From Cepaea nemoralis (Eukaryota > Mollusca > Gastropoda > Stylommatophora > Helicidae), in NCBI GenBank assembly GCA_014155875.1, contig JACEFZ010005141.1:370001-434000 (forward strand): DNA of 64,000 nt. Reading direction: 5' to 3'. The translations under genes and the position numbers were made by a program. The notes beneath the pieces are model-generated. The model was not told the DNA's origin, searched no databases, and saw only the letters and a program-made list of their open reading frames with translations. Of this stretch, positions 44,840 to 56,699 are shown piece after piece. Every line of letters begins with the position of its first letter. Position 1 is the stretch's first letter.

Positions 44840-45429
44840 CTGTTTAAAAATTATAGTTTTTCAATAAATAAACGAGCATTATGATATTTTAGTTTGTGAA
44901 ATATGGTTATGTTTTATGTGCACAGTAAATATGCCATTCGTTCATGAAAACTATGCGCCTAAAATTATACACCAATATGCCTTCATCCCCAAGTATTTCA
45001 GACTTTAGCCAGGTTGCAAAGCTTCCTGATCATTCTATTATATAATAATAGATAAGAGAAGTGAGAGAAGTAATGATTGCAGCAGGATATAACAGTATTT
45101 TCTATGAAAACGTGACCTCCAAATAATGAACCCAAACCTATCCTCACCGTTCATCCACATGCCCTGGCCATCAAATATACTTTTCTCCGGTACTGGTCAA
45201 TTCTGAGATCAGACCCAACAACTTGTGAGGTGTTTCCTAGCGGCCCTATGGTAATCTTTTGCTGAAATGGAAATCTTAGAGACCACCTTGCTCACAGTCA
45301 CTTCCCTACAGTTTCTTCATCTGTGAGTACATCTAAATATCACCTTAAATTGTGTGTTTGACATGCCCACACATTGTTCAGACACAGGCGGTTGCATTTC
45401 ACTTAGGCACCTTTCCCTAGAATGATTCA

Positions 45430-45760
45430 TTTACATGCATATCGTACAACTTAATACATGCTATTATTTGCAAACGATGTAACATTAAATATATTGGACG
45501 GACTGGTAGATGCCTAGCCGACTGCTTTAGGAAACACCTTAGAGACATTATTCAAAACTCTGACAAACTTGTCTCTAACTATTTCAATTCTTCTGATCAT
45601 AATGGAGTCGACAATGTATGGGTTCACAGCACTGAAGCCATGCTTCTCTAATAACTTAATTAGGCTTAAAATTGAAAGCCAGTTAATCAATTCTTTGGAT
45701 ACATCCATCCAGCGGGAATCAATTCTGTTGTAAATGCCTTTGCATAACTCTGCTAACTTC
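45430..45760 (+). pseudogene. Penelope-like GIY-YIG endonuclease relic
   Basis: The plus strand reads AIICKRCNIKYIGRTGRCLA, then DCFRKHLRDI and KLVSNYFNSSDH. This follows the Penelope GIY-YIG pattern: a CxxC before YIG(E/R)T, R, then FxxHLxDI and later an NH pair. The GIY half (usually IYLIQC) is altered and no RT is attached. Stops follow at 45650. It is a decayed Penelope-like 3' end. Confidence 0.7.
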
Positions 45761-45995
45761 CCTCTATGTATTAATACCTGTTTGCACACCTTTGGCTCCA
45801 AATTGTCTTATTTGGCATCTTTCAAGATTGAACATCTACGCTGCCTTCCTAACAACAAAGGATTTGTGTTTTAATATTATTACATTTTCTAATTTCATGT
45901 TCTTCTTTAGATCTGTTTGTGTTGTTCCAGATGAAGATTAGAATAATCAAAAAATGTTGTTCAGTGTGTCGTAGTATACTTATTTTTATTTTTTT

Positions 45996-46016
45996 TGGGG
46001 AGGGGGGGGGGGGGGG
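45996..46016. repeat. G-run (G4-A-G15) after T-run
   Basis: A TTTTTTGGGGA segment is followed by 15 G. Together with C20 at 5787 it is one of two long homo-G/C tracts in the window. Confidence 0.9.
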
Positions 46017-46279
46017 ATTAAAACAATTACACCTCACATTAAGCCGAAGTTAAAAATTGACCTGGGCTGCCTTGTTGCCCCATCCTAAAATGGGTCCAGG
46101 AAATGTCTTGGAAGTGAAGGCATGATCCTTGGCGTGCCAATTGATCTTCAACAATACAGATCTAAAACTATGCACAGTACACCCTAGGATATGTACAAGG
46201 GTCCTATATTATTTACTGGTACCTATTTAAGAATGAAGATATCAAACAATACAGCACAGCAAGCTATATTTATATTCAC

Positions 46280-46441
46280 CTTGTATCTTTCTAAGTTTGA
46301 TCTCTTTTCAGAAAGATCTACTTTGAAGCCAGGAAGTACTTTTATGTCTTGCTCCACATGTGACATCCATCTTGTCAGCTCCAGGTATAAACTTTCAAAG
46401 TCCTCCCACTGAACAAACACTTTCTCTAAATGTTGTTTTAC
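46280..46441 (-). CDS. Spectrin-repeat exon 2 of window (first half-repeat)
   Basis: 54 codons, phase 0. The acceptor is TATTTCGTCAG|GTA and the donor AAG|GTGAAT. The peptide VKQHLEKVFVQ continues as WEDFESLYLELTRWM (helix-A tryptophan), then HVEQDIKVLPGFKVDLSEK and LERYK. The 14.7-kb intron upstream is the largest in the window. Confidence 0.85.
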
Positions 46442-46553
46442 CTGACGAAATATAATTTACTAGTAGAATATTTCAGAATTTTGTCAAAATAGCACAAGAC
46501 ATCAGTTTTATCTCCAGTTGAACTTTGGAATCACAGAAAATTTTATCATTTGC

Positions 46554-46701
46554 AAAACCCGGGAAGGTTAACCCGGTCAACAAATGCCCGCAGAAGTCGG
46601 ATGTGTTGGCCTAACGGCGCAAGAACGCAGCTCTGCTGTAAACAGGCACAACGCAGTCACATCCGGAAAAAAAATCCGGATGAACGAAGAAGAAGAAGAA
46701 G
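46554..46701 (+). mobile_element. SINE family B, copy 2
   Basis: 148 bp, flanked by TATCATTTGC (46544-46553 and 46702-46711). It starts after AAAA with CCCGGGAAGGTTAACCCGG and ends in (GAA)n. It carries GCTCTGCTGTAAACAGGCAC, absent from the copy at 269. Confidence 0.8.
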
Positions 46702-47436
46702 TATCATTTGCTTAATAACTGTAGACTCATATTTTGTTTGTCAACATCTATGAAATGATAAACCCATTCTACTCCATTAGCAGATCTTTCCATGGATATC
46801 ATACTGTCAGTGGATATTTATTTCTTTTTTCATGTTTTATACAACATGTATTTGTTACACACATTCTAATTGTAATAGTCTATCTTTACTTTATCAGTTC
46901 AGACTAATATCACCCCCTTTCTAATAAACTGTATTGCCGATGGCATGAGCAGTTATGCTTCTCCATATTTTGCAATTTCCAACAGCATGTATTAATTCAT
47001 GTGATGATACCTTTTTGTGCCATTAAAAAAGTCTTTTAAGAATGTTCTCTCTGCTCTTCTCTCTTTCAATAAAAAATCTTTCCATTTGTCACAGCTTGTT
47101 CCTTCCAGTTTTTCTCTTCTCAAAATATGCTATAAAATGATGACTGCCTCTTTCTAATATTTGTGTTAAGTTGTCTTTGTTTCTTAGCCTTTTAAAAAAC
47201 ATTTAGTTTACTCATTATGGGTGTTCAATAAATTTTCAGCATTCTTTTGTGTAACCACATCCCTGAGGTTTTTATTTTATTTTTCACCAGCTTGTTTTCT
47301 AATTTCCCAGAATTCACAGCCATGTGTTAAAACTGGTTTTAGTAACATGCAAGAATTCTTTTTATAACCTCCAATGACATTGCATAAAATGTTAATTTTA
47401 TAACATGAAGTTTTTGCTTGTCCTATTCTGTTCTTT

Positions 47437-47695
47437 GCCGGTCTCCATGGCCAAAGGCTTGCGAACGCAGTTCGTGAGCCGGGTACCAGGCGTTTGAAAC
47501 TCAGCTGCGACCAATTTGTGCAGCAGACCGTGTCGCGTTGTGTTATAACGTGCTGGTATGGGAGCCGGTCGTTCAGAAAGCAATGGCAAACTATTGAACG
47601 TAACACTTGCCTAGTACATCAACAGCAGCTGAAAAATGCTGTTGTTGACTGCAATGTCCCATAAGGGATACGCAACACACACACACACAAAATTA
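47437..47695 (+). mobile_element. SINE family A, copy 3 (head type 1)
   Basis: It is flanked by TGTTCTTT (47429-47436 and 47696-47703). The head GCCGGTCTCCATGGCCAAAG, then AGGCGTTTGAAACTC, is tRNA-like. The body has GGCAAACTATTGAACGTAA, and the tail is (CA)n. Confidence 0.85.
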
Positions 47696-48089
47696 TGTTC
47701 TTTATCTTTGTGATACATCTTCCATTTGATGTTATCCATGTGCGCAGACACTTGAATTTCTGTATTTGCCCTAATTTAATATCATTAACTTTATTGTAGG
47801 CATGATCTATTTCTTTGATATTGCTATTATTTCTGACTTCCTATTATTAAAAAAATGGTCCATTCTGTTCTCTTTATACAATCTCTGTATCTATAATTTT
47901 CTGAAATTCCTTCCAACTTTCTATCCAGATGGTATTATCAGCATAATGCAAGTTACAGAAATTCAAAATAATATATTCCTTTAGTGAATTTAAGTAATGA
48001 ATCCATATGCAATAGGTTGCACAATGAGTTGCCTGGCATATTTTGCAACAGCTCTCCAACTGCATACTGCAGAATTATATATCATGTCA

Positions 48090-48430
48090 AGTAATGTGGT
48101 TCCTGTCAAGAATGTTGTGAATACCCTGGACTGTCAGAGCAGCTGGAAGAAGAGTCTAATGAAATTAAGACATTATATACAACTATAAGAAAGAGACAAA
48201 GAGCATTCTTTGATCATGTGATGAGAAGAAAGGCATTGGAGAACACCATGATGAGTGGAAAGATTAGTGTGAAAAGAGCCAGAGACAGGCCAAGAGAAGA
48301 TGCTGGATAGACTGAGACAATGGCATACAGGAATATCATCAGCTGATTCAGTCCAGAACACCAAAGACAAATCTGTGGAGAGACATGAATGCCTACACCA
48401 GTTGGCAGGGCACATGATGATGATGAAGTG
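48090..48430 (+). pseudogene. LINE C-terminal fragment with GATGATGA tail
   Basis: The plus strand reads TTIRKRQRAFFDHVMRRKAL, then MMSGKISVKRARDRPRED and a frameshifted SPEHQRQICGET-type tail. The same text (AFFGYVKRREIS, SPEHQGPRY-like) ends the LINE at 60780-61015, so the two belong to one family. Confidence 0.7.
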
Positions 48431-48756
48431 AACAGATGAATTATATTTTGGCTGAAATACTTAACACACAGTCACTGATACTGTTCGAATGTGGAGCATT
48501 TGTTATCCCCATGGTAATAACAAATAATGTAAGTTATTAATACTCGTATTATGACCACTAACGGCAATACCTGACATATTTTCCATACATCTCATTCATT
48601 ATATGCTCACTGTGTAATGTATACAAATCTGGAGACTATACAAATCCTTGTCTGACAGACTTAATTATGCACTGAATTGTTCCTTAATGAATGTTGATTC
48701 TAATGGTTACTGTCCCTTTTCAATATATTTTCTTTATTATTCTCTGATCTTTGATA

Positions 48757-49332
48757 AGAGGGTAAGTTAATAAGTAAGTCACAAGTGGCTGTAGAAAAAT
48801 AACTAAAGATGATAACAACTTGAAACCAGTTTATTCTTGTACATACATTGTCACTTTATTTCTCAATATAATTTCCACCAACTTTGATGCACTTATCCCA
48901 TTGTTTTATCAGTCCTCCCAAACCGGCTGCATAGAACTACGTGCTTTGTTTTCATTGACCTACTATCCCACAGATGTGTGTGACTTTCTTATTGACTCAC
49001 CCTCGTAACATTTTCTACTCAGCTATGCACCGCTTTACAGGACAAACATTTGTCAGCATAAACAGGAAACCCACCTTGGCGGGAGACATTTCGCGAATGA
49101 CGCTGAAGTTGAATGTGAAGTGAAAACGTAGTTTAGAAAACAGAGCATGCAGTTTTATGCATCTGGTTTGGGAGGACTGATAAAATTATGGGATAAGTGC
49201 ATCAATGTTGGTGGAAATTATGCTGAGAAATAAAGGGACAGTGTATCTATAAAAATAAACTGGTTTCAAGTTGTTATCATCTGTAGTTATTTTTCTACAG
49301 CCATTTGTGACTTTCTTATTAACTTACCCTTG
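48757..49332. mobile_element. Mariner-derived MITE with about 175-bp inverted repeats
   Basis: 576 bp between TA dinucleotides (48755-48756 and 49333-49334). The left arm (AGAGGGTAAGTTAATAAG...) and right arm (reverse complement CAAGGGTAAGTTAATAAG...) match over about 175 bp, and each encodes the mariner transposase C-terminus (WDKCINVGGNY) toward the centre. A truncated copy is at 7100-7475. It has no transposase of its own. Confidence 0.85.
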
Positions 49333-49493
49333 TATCAATGTTCAATTGTTCTAGAAGTTTTGTTAATTCCATATATTCACATTGCCAAACGCTTTTGTAG
49401 TCTATGAAACATCAATAAAATCTGTTTTTAATTCTATAACTCTTTCTAATAGTTTCCTGTGAAAGTATATGGCACTGAATGTTTCCTTTCCCT

Positions 49494-50090
49494 CTCAATC
49501 AATCAGGTGCCATCTCCACAATGAAGGTTAGCTGTAATCGATCTTCAACAATGCCTGTCTCTCGCTCAGACTGTACATTCTGTCAGGCTGATGTTTGTCC
49601 ATCTCTTGATGTTATCTTCCCACTTGTATTGTTGTCTACCACTTGCTCGCTTGCCCTCAACCTTGCCTTCCAGTATGGTTTTTATAAGGGTATCATGTCT
49701 TTTAACATGGCCAAAATATTTCACTTGCCTCCTCTTTATTTCTTTCTCTCTTCATTCCCAGTTTTTCTAGAACCTCTCCATTTGATTGTTTTTATTTTCA
49801 TGAAATATTACATATTCATCTGTATATACACATCTCCAGGGCCTCTATCTGACTTTCTAGTTGCTTGTTCAATGTCCAGGCTTCCGTGCCATACAGTAGC
49901 ATTGAACATATGTAGCAGTTGACAATTCTCATTTTTAATGCATAGTTAATCTCTCTAGATGTTAAAACTGATCTACAAATCCACACTGTTCATAACTACT
50001 AGTAATTTCTGGTTTAATCTTGTTTCTTGCTATTCTCAGAAGTATTCTGAGCAACAGCTCTGTCATACAACACATAAGACTATTTGTGCA
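49494..50090 (-). pseudogene. LINE relic with TCAA tail
   Basis: The minus strand gives ELLLRILLRIARNKIKPEIT and EQCGFV (RT fingers) at 49980-50060. Frameshifted C-terminal text follows, with a YGTEAWT-like phrase, KYFGHVKRHDT-like and QYKWEDNIKRWTN-like segments at 49570-49900. It ends at ATCAATCAATC (49494-49505). Confidence 0.6.
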
Positions 50091-50099
50091 TTGATCTTC

Positions 50100-50714
50100 A
50101 CATTCTAAAGCAGTCTATATAAATTCAGCAGGCATTTTTACCAAGTAAAATGTAAAATGATAAATTAAGACCACCAGAGACAGTTTTCGAAGTGGTTTTA
50201 TGTGAAAGAGATTCTTACAGTTAGTTATTATTAACACAAACATGAAAAAAAGCCACTGCTTCTTGTAAAGCAATTGGGAGTTATCATTAACAGAAATATC
50301 ACTTATTTCAAAGTAGCAACAGTTAAAAAACATGCATTGAAAAGATACAATGATGGTTCCCCATTGTAAAGTACACAACAGAAATGAAGAAGGATCCCAG
50401 CAATGGGCAGAGTTTTCATGATTATCCCTATCTTAATTATCAATGCATGCCTTAGGTGGATCTGTTAACTAATTACATCTGAGTGTCTAAACCAAACACT
50501 AAAAACACATGTCCCGAAGCAGGCACCTGCTATGCCTCTGTGATGTGCTAGGACCATCACATTTTGTAGGCCTGAATGCATGGAGGAATAGCTGGCCGGT
50601 CTTCTTTTCTGTTTGCGGATGATGAATGGAGGCGTTGAACCCTTGTATGAACGCGCTGAAGACATTATCAGTGTAGCCCCTATTAACTAAACTAACGCGC
50701 CCACCCTGCAGTAT
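50100..50714. other. No gene recognised
   Basis: On the minus strand near 50630-50645, AAGGGTTCAACGCC resembles a B box, but no A box or repeated partner was found. Confidence 0.4.
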
Positions 50715-51164
50715 CTGCACAAATTAGATCAAGTTCTCGTAATTAGGTTAAGAGGGAAAATAGTCAATAATCATATCTTACAAGTCCATGTACCAGCTTC
50801 AGAGAGGACAGAAGAAGAAAGTGATAACTTTTCTAAACAAATTAACTTGGTTAACACAATGTAAAAACAGGAGACAACTACAGTACTGGGAGATTTCAAT
50901 GCAAAAGTTGGAGAAGAAAGAGATGAAGATGTTACAGGAGGTAATGGCCTTGGAGAAAGAAATGAGAGAGGTGACATTCTAGTTCAGGGGTCATCAAACT
51001 TTTTTCACAGTGGGCTAGATAACTGATAAAATGATGAGCGCGGGCCGCATAATCATTCTGTACAATAATTGCAAGCCAGAGCAAAAGCTCTGGGAAAAAA
51101 GATGAAAAACTAAGTATAGCATCCCATGTTAATCATGCGTGTGTACACATCTAAACTCGAGTGA

Positions 51165-54100
51165 GACCACAGTCTGCTCTAGAAAAGGAAAGGTGCTGAA
51201 GACGGAGGCAACCAGCCAGGAGGCGCACCACAGAAATCAGGATGCCACGCAATTACGCAAAATGGAATATGTTGACTGCTGCTAAACGTTATGGTGCTCG
51301 CCCTGCTTTGGACCCCCAGGCAGGTGCAGTGCCGAGCCCTATGTCTCGAAAGGGTCCAACCTCAACTACTGGAGGTCCTTCTCAGATGTCCTGTGAAGCC
51401 AGGGGACATGAGAATAGAACAGCTGGCCATACTAAACTAAGACTTAAAATAATGCACTGGAATGCGGAGGGAGTCAGCAACAAAAAAGTAGAATTAGAAA
51501 ACATCCTGAACAAAGAAAAAGTAAGCATATGTTGCTTGCAAGAAACTCACCTCAACGAAAATATAGCCTTCAAAATCAGAGGCTACCAGTGTTACCGATC
51601 TGACCGAAAGGACAGGCGAAAAGGTGGGATACTTACCCTTGTAAAAAATAACATCACTGCTTCCCAAATCGAAGTCTATATGGAAGGGGCTGAGTATCAG
51701 ACACTTAAACTTAAAACAGGCTATACAGACCTACATCTGATCAATTACTACTGTCCAAGTGACCGTCCACAGGCACTGGACACACTACCATTAACAGAAA
51801 AAATGATTGTGTGCGGCGATTTCAACAGCCACTCGCAGAGTTGGGGCTATGATCACATGGACCAGAGAGGAGAGAGACTGGAAGACTGGCAGGATAAGAA
51901 TAGATTCATCTTGGTTACCAAGCCGTCCGACCCACATACTTTCTACTCGAGATCATGGCACTCTACAACTACACCTGACCTGGCTTTTCATTCACCAGAC
52001 CTGGAGTGGAACATTACACGAATTGTTGGGAAACAACTAGGTGGCAGTGACCATCGACCAGTCTTTCTAACTGTAGAAAATGAGCTTGTAAGTGAAAGCA
52101 GCACCCTCTCGAGGTGGAACTACAAGAAAGCAGACTGGGCAGTGTACAAGCATCGCACCAGCATACTGGTTAGAAACCTGAACACTGAGAAAGACATAAA
52201 TAAAGTAGTTGAAGAGTTTGGGAAATGCATACTACAGGCAGCGCGAGAAACAGTACCAAGAGGAGCCCGTAAACAATATAAACCCTACTGGAGTAGTGAA
52301 CTGGAACAGTTGCATAATGATGTGGAAGTATGTAGAAAGCAAGCAGAGGCCACACCCAGCCAAGAGCACCACAATAAATTCCAGCATGCAAAAGCCAAAT
52401 TTCAAAGGGCCAAGCTGCAGGCTAGACGGAAAAGCTGGCAGGAGAAAACAGAGTCTCTGAACTTTGAAAGAGACACAAGGAATTTGTGGAAGCTAATAAA
52501 ACAACTTAACGATGAGGGCACAGGGAGAAACTCAAAAATTGCACTACATAAAGATGGAAACATCTTAACAAGAAAGCAAGCAGCTGACCATTTTGCGGAA
52601 CTCATTCGCACAAGATAACAATATCAAAATCAGTCGAGAGAACAACAAGAGATTCAAGAGAAACGGCAACATACAGGACAGAAGGAAATAGTACATGAGG
52701 TTCTGGAGGCACCCATCACAATCAGCGAACTGGAGCTAGCCATATCAAAACTGAAAATGAGAAAGTCACCAGGAGCTGATGGTATCTCCAATGAAATGAT
52801 CAGGAACCTAGGAACAGAGGCCAAAGCAAAGCTGTTGCAGATCTTCAATAACAGTTGGACCTTAGGCAGTGTTCCACAAGCCTGGAGAGAAGCAATCATG
52901 ATACCCCTCCTAAAATCAGGGAAAGATAGTTCCATTGCCTCTAGCTACAGACCAATTAGCCTCACCAGCTGTCTCTGCAAAACACTGGAGCGCATCATCA
53001 ATCACAGACTGCAGTGGTACATTGAAAGTAAAAACATCCTTGTGCCACAGCAGGCTGGCTTTAGGCAGTGCTACTCTACGGAAGATCAGACAACCTACCT
53101 CTCTCAAGAAATTGAGGATGCATTCCAAGAGAAGAAGCTGGTGCTTGCGGCATGGATAGATTTGAAGAAAGCCTTTGACAAAGTCTGGAAAGAAGGTCTG
53201 ATGAATAAACTGAGAAACTGCAAAGTCAATGGAAGAATGTACAAATGGGTGAAAGCATACTTGCACAACAGAAGAGCCCGAGTACAGATAGACGGACTAA
53301 AGAGCAAGAAAGTACTACTGCGTCACGGAGTTCCCCAGGGCGGAGTATTGTCCCCCACACTCTTTCTAATCTTCATCAATGATCTCGTTGCTAATCTACC
53401 GCATGGAATTAAAGCCGCAATGTATGCCGATGACCTGGTTCTATGGAGCACAAATGAACATGCATCAGTGGCCACCAGATTACTACAAAGAGCTGTAGAT
53501 ACATTTGTTGCATGGGCAAATAGATGGTGTGTCAGCATAAACACTGACAAGTGCAGCACCACCCTATTTACCCTCTCTCCAAAACAAAAGGCAGGGACCA
53601 TCCAGATAAATGGAACACCCCTACGAGAAGATAAAGAACCAACATACCTTGGAGTAACATTTGATGGCAGGCTGACATGGAGAAAGCACATCAACAAAGC
53701 AGTAGCAAAAGCCAGAAGGAAAATAGCCATCCTGAGAAAGCTAAGTGGAACCACATGGGGAGCCAGTGGGAAAATACTTAGCAAAGTTTATCAACAGAGC
53801 ATACGACCACACCTGGAATACGGGTCAACTGCGTGGTGTTCGGCAGCAAAAACCACACTACAAGAGCTGGACAAAGTGCAAAATCAAGCACTTAGAGTCA
53901 CCACAGGAGGGATGAGATCAACCCCTATAGTGGAAATGGAGAAGATGGGGAGGACACAAGCACTGAGTGAGCGCAGAGATACGAAAACGCTAATACAAGC
54001 AGAAAAGTTCCTCAGCTTGCCAGGCCACCCTATGAAGAACAGATTTGAAAACCTAGCCATGGGGCGGTTGAAAAGAAGTAGTTTTATCCACCAGGCCAAA

Positions 54101-55117
54101 CGACTCTGCAGAGAAACCACCGATCTGCCCACAGTTGGTATCCCCCTAACAACTATTCCAGAGCGAACTCCATGGAAAGATAAGCATAGACTATCATTAC
54201 AAATCCAGACAAAAGTGAGAGGAATATTTGACAAGGAAGATCAGAACAGTGTGCAGCGCAGAACAGCCACTCTCAGCTTCCTTGATGAAGAATACCCACA
54301 GGACCTCTGGATCCGAGTCTACACAGATGGGTCAGCACAAAATGCTGTTCGAAATGGAGGAGCGGGAGTGTACATAGAATACCCAAATAATACCAGGGAC
54401 ACAGCTAGAGTACCGACAGGAAAGTACTGCCATAACTATGATGCTGAAATTGAGGCAATCAAGATAGCAACAGAGAAATTACTAAATACCAGCAATGGTA
54501 CACAACCTGTGGTGCTATTGACAGATGCAAAATCAGTACTCGAGGCGCTCCTGTCTGGGAAATTGCCAGTACTAAGGACACTACTTTCTGAACTTAGCAG
54601 TCAGCATAAGGTCACCATACAGTGGATACCATCCCACTGTGGAGTACCCGGGAACGACAGAGCTGATCAATTGGCTAAGGAAGGAGCCAGAGAAGAACAG
54701 CCTGATGTGCCTGTAACATACCACCAAAAGAAAAGAATGATCAAATCAGTCAGAAAGCCACCAAAACCTGCTCAAGATGACTACCACGTTATGGATAGAC
54801 CAGAACAAGTCATTATTCTGCGTCTCAGAATAGGGCACAATAGATTACGCAACCACATGTATACAAAATTCAAGATTGGTGAAACAGCCATGTGTACATG
54901 TGGATTGGCGTCGCAGACAGCAGAGCACGTACTCCAAGACTGCCCAAAATATAACATATCTAGGCAAACCTTCTGGCCTAGAGAGACGACAGTGGAAGAT
55001 AAACTCTATGGACCGCTGTGTGAACTGAAAAAGACAGTTCAATTCATACAAGAGACAGCACTGCACAGCACTGCAGTTATAGACATATTCCAAGCGAACG
55101 AAAGAAGAAGAAGAAGA
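51165..55117 (+). mobile_element. LINE (EEP, RT, RNase H), nearly intact, inside the hAT
   Basis: A short GC-rich leader from about 51165 is followed by one long coding frame, ending in an AAGAAGAAGAAG tail at about 55100-55117 that abuts hAT transposase text. The hAT protein stops at this point on one side and does not clearly resume on the other, so the insertion was probably accompanied by a deletion. The left boundary is approximate and no target duplication was identified. Confidence 0.8.
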
Positions 55118-55144
55118 AACTCAACATCAGGTAAGCAGTGGTAA
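51242..55144 (+). pseudogene. LINE ORF2 polyprotein, 1300 codons with one in-frame stop
   Basis: 51242-52618 (458 residues) and 52757-55144 (795 residues) are in the same frame and are separated by one TAA at 52616-52618; the 46 codons between are open. Domains: endonuclease (MHWNAEGVSNKKVELE; CCLQETHLN; IVCGDFNSHSQSWG; GGSDHRPVFL); RT (KSPGADGISNEMI; QQAGFRQCYSTEDQ; WIDLKKAFDKVW; HGVPQGGVLSPTLF; MYADDLVLW); RNase H (VYTDGSAQNAV; DAEIEAIKIA; LLTDAKSVLEAL; HCGVPGNDRADQLAKEG); a final C-C-H-C cluster (CTCGLASQTAEHVLQDC). All RT and RNase H catalytic residues are visible. It would reverse transcribe LINE RNA at nicked DNA. I/R1-like group by domain order. The last residues overlap the tail. Confidence 0.92.
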
Positions 55145-56529
55145 AATTCAACAAGTTTTCCTGCTCTGTGCTTTTCTTTCAACAAGTCATTTGCTTGCAA
55201 ATCAATGAGCTCCAACTGTAGTCCACCTGGCACATCATCAAGGTTACAACCAAACGGATTCTGGAACAGAAGAATGTCACTCTCAGTTCTGTCAAGATCT
55301 GAAAATCCCAGATGAGGTTATTCTTTCCCTGAAGTTTCAAGTCCAGTTCATTCATGTGGGATGTGATGTTGACCAAAACTGACAACTTTGACATCCAGAT
55401 AGGATCTGACAGCTGTGGATCAGCTCTATCTTTTTCAGTGAGGAAAAATCTATTTTGTTACAGAGCTTGTAAAAATGAAACAGGACTTTACTGCAGCTGA
55501 GCCACCTCACTGAAGTGTGATAAGGCAGGTCACAGAATTCAGAATCAATTTCGTCAAGAAAAGCCTGATTGAGTGATTGATTGATGGTGATTGAGTGCAT
55601 GTCCCCAAATGAAGTTCACAGCAGAAACGTCTGGTTTCAGCACAAAAGAAATATCTAAATCTTTCCCACAGAGTGCCTGCTGATGTATGGTGCAGTGTAT
55701 GAACAGAGCACCCGGAATTTGCATATCTTCCAACTGAGTCCTGATCTGCCCCATAAAACCCTTTCCTCACCTCAGCCATGTTTTTTCCTCCATCAACTGT
55801 AACACATCGAAGCTGATTCCACTGAGTTATAGTCTTGCAAAATTTTTGGCATTTCCACGAAAATATCTTTTCCAGTTGTTGTTCCATGCATGCTGCAAAC
55901 AGATGCCAACTCTTCTGTTATCTAAAAGTCCAAATTGACGCCACAAATGAACACGAGAAGTTGTGATGTACTTGAGAGATCAGTAGACTCATCCAGCACC
56001 AGAGAATACCACAAGTTCCTAGCTTTCTCATGTATCTGTAGCACTATGCTCTCTCCAAGTTCTTCTGTTCTCCACACATCTGAACTTGCCGAAAGGCTGA
56101 TAGTTCTAAACACATCAGCTTTCTCAGGATACAAGTCATTTGCTGCTTCCATCGCACACTCTTTGATGAAGTTGCCATCAGTAAATGGTTTTCCTCATTC
56201 TTTCATCTTATGCACTATTTTGTAACTTATACGCGTGACAGGTTCATTTTCAGCAAACTTTCTCATGCAGAGATTTCTTTGTATTTCTAAACCACGTTTC
56301 ATGGACTCATATTTCCAGAGCGTAACTTTCCAGAAAACTTTGAATATGTTGATAGATGTTTTGTTTCATAGTGATGCCGAAGATTGTACTCTTTCAAAAT
56401 GGCAACACTTTTGCTGCATATTACGCAACTGGTTTTCTGGTCCTTTGTTTTCACAAAGAAGTACTTTACTCCCCATTCTTCATTGAAAACGCGACACTCT
56501 GCCTTCACACTTCTTTTCCTAGCAGCCAT
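55118..56529 (-). pseudogene. hAT transposase pseudogene with BED-type zinc finger
   Basis: It starts at 56529 with MAARKRSVKAECRVFNEEW. A BED-like finger follows: TSCVICSKSVAILKEYNLRH with YETKH, i.e. C-x2-C ... H-x4-H. Later blocks are AMEAANDLYPEKADVFRTIS, LVLDESTDLSSTSQLLVFI (a conserved DDE-region strand of this hAT group), SVRWLSCSKVLFHFYKL and LELIDLQANDLLKEKH. There are several frameshifts and stops (near 55920 and 55600). The C-terminal dimerisation domain is missing, replaced by the LINE. It resembles the ZBED/GTF2IRD2-like hAT group. A splice-acceptor-like CATTTTCAG lies 25 bp before the ATG. Confidence 0.85.
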
Positions 56530-56699
56530 AATGAAGGGTGAAGTAAACGGGATCTGAAAATGAAAAAAGACACTGAGTTAGAAACATAATTAAAATCCTA
56601 TTGAAACACAATAAAAGCAGAGGACTAAGGTTCACTGGTGAAGCTACGGCTCACCAAAGGTACATATAATGTTTATAGGTACTTTGGTAATAGAATATA

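Larger units (their letters stand above)
47100..49470 (-). pseudogene. LINE RT relic split by three insertions
   Basis: In reading order: motif A text FIDVS-TTKAFGNVNIWN at 49340-49440; motif B text SPDLYTLHSEHIMNEMYGKY at 48590-48660; motif C text LHYADNTIWIESWKEFQKII at 47890-47960; connection text KPVLTHGCEFWEIRKQAG at 47280-47340. The order A-B-C-connection shows one element. A mariner MITE (48757-49332), a plus-strand LINE tail (about 48090-48430) and a SINE (47437-47695) sit between. Confidence 0.65.

Noticed and set aside
50465..50720. Possible tRNA-derived SINE (AAGGGTTCAACGCC on minus)
   Set aside because: No A box at proper distance, no second copy and no target duplication found.
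53323..53784. 153-codon minus-strand open frame within 51242-55144
   Set aside because: Antisense shadow of the RT and its connection domain.
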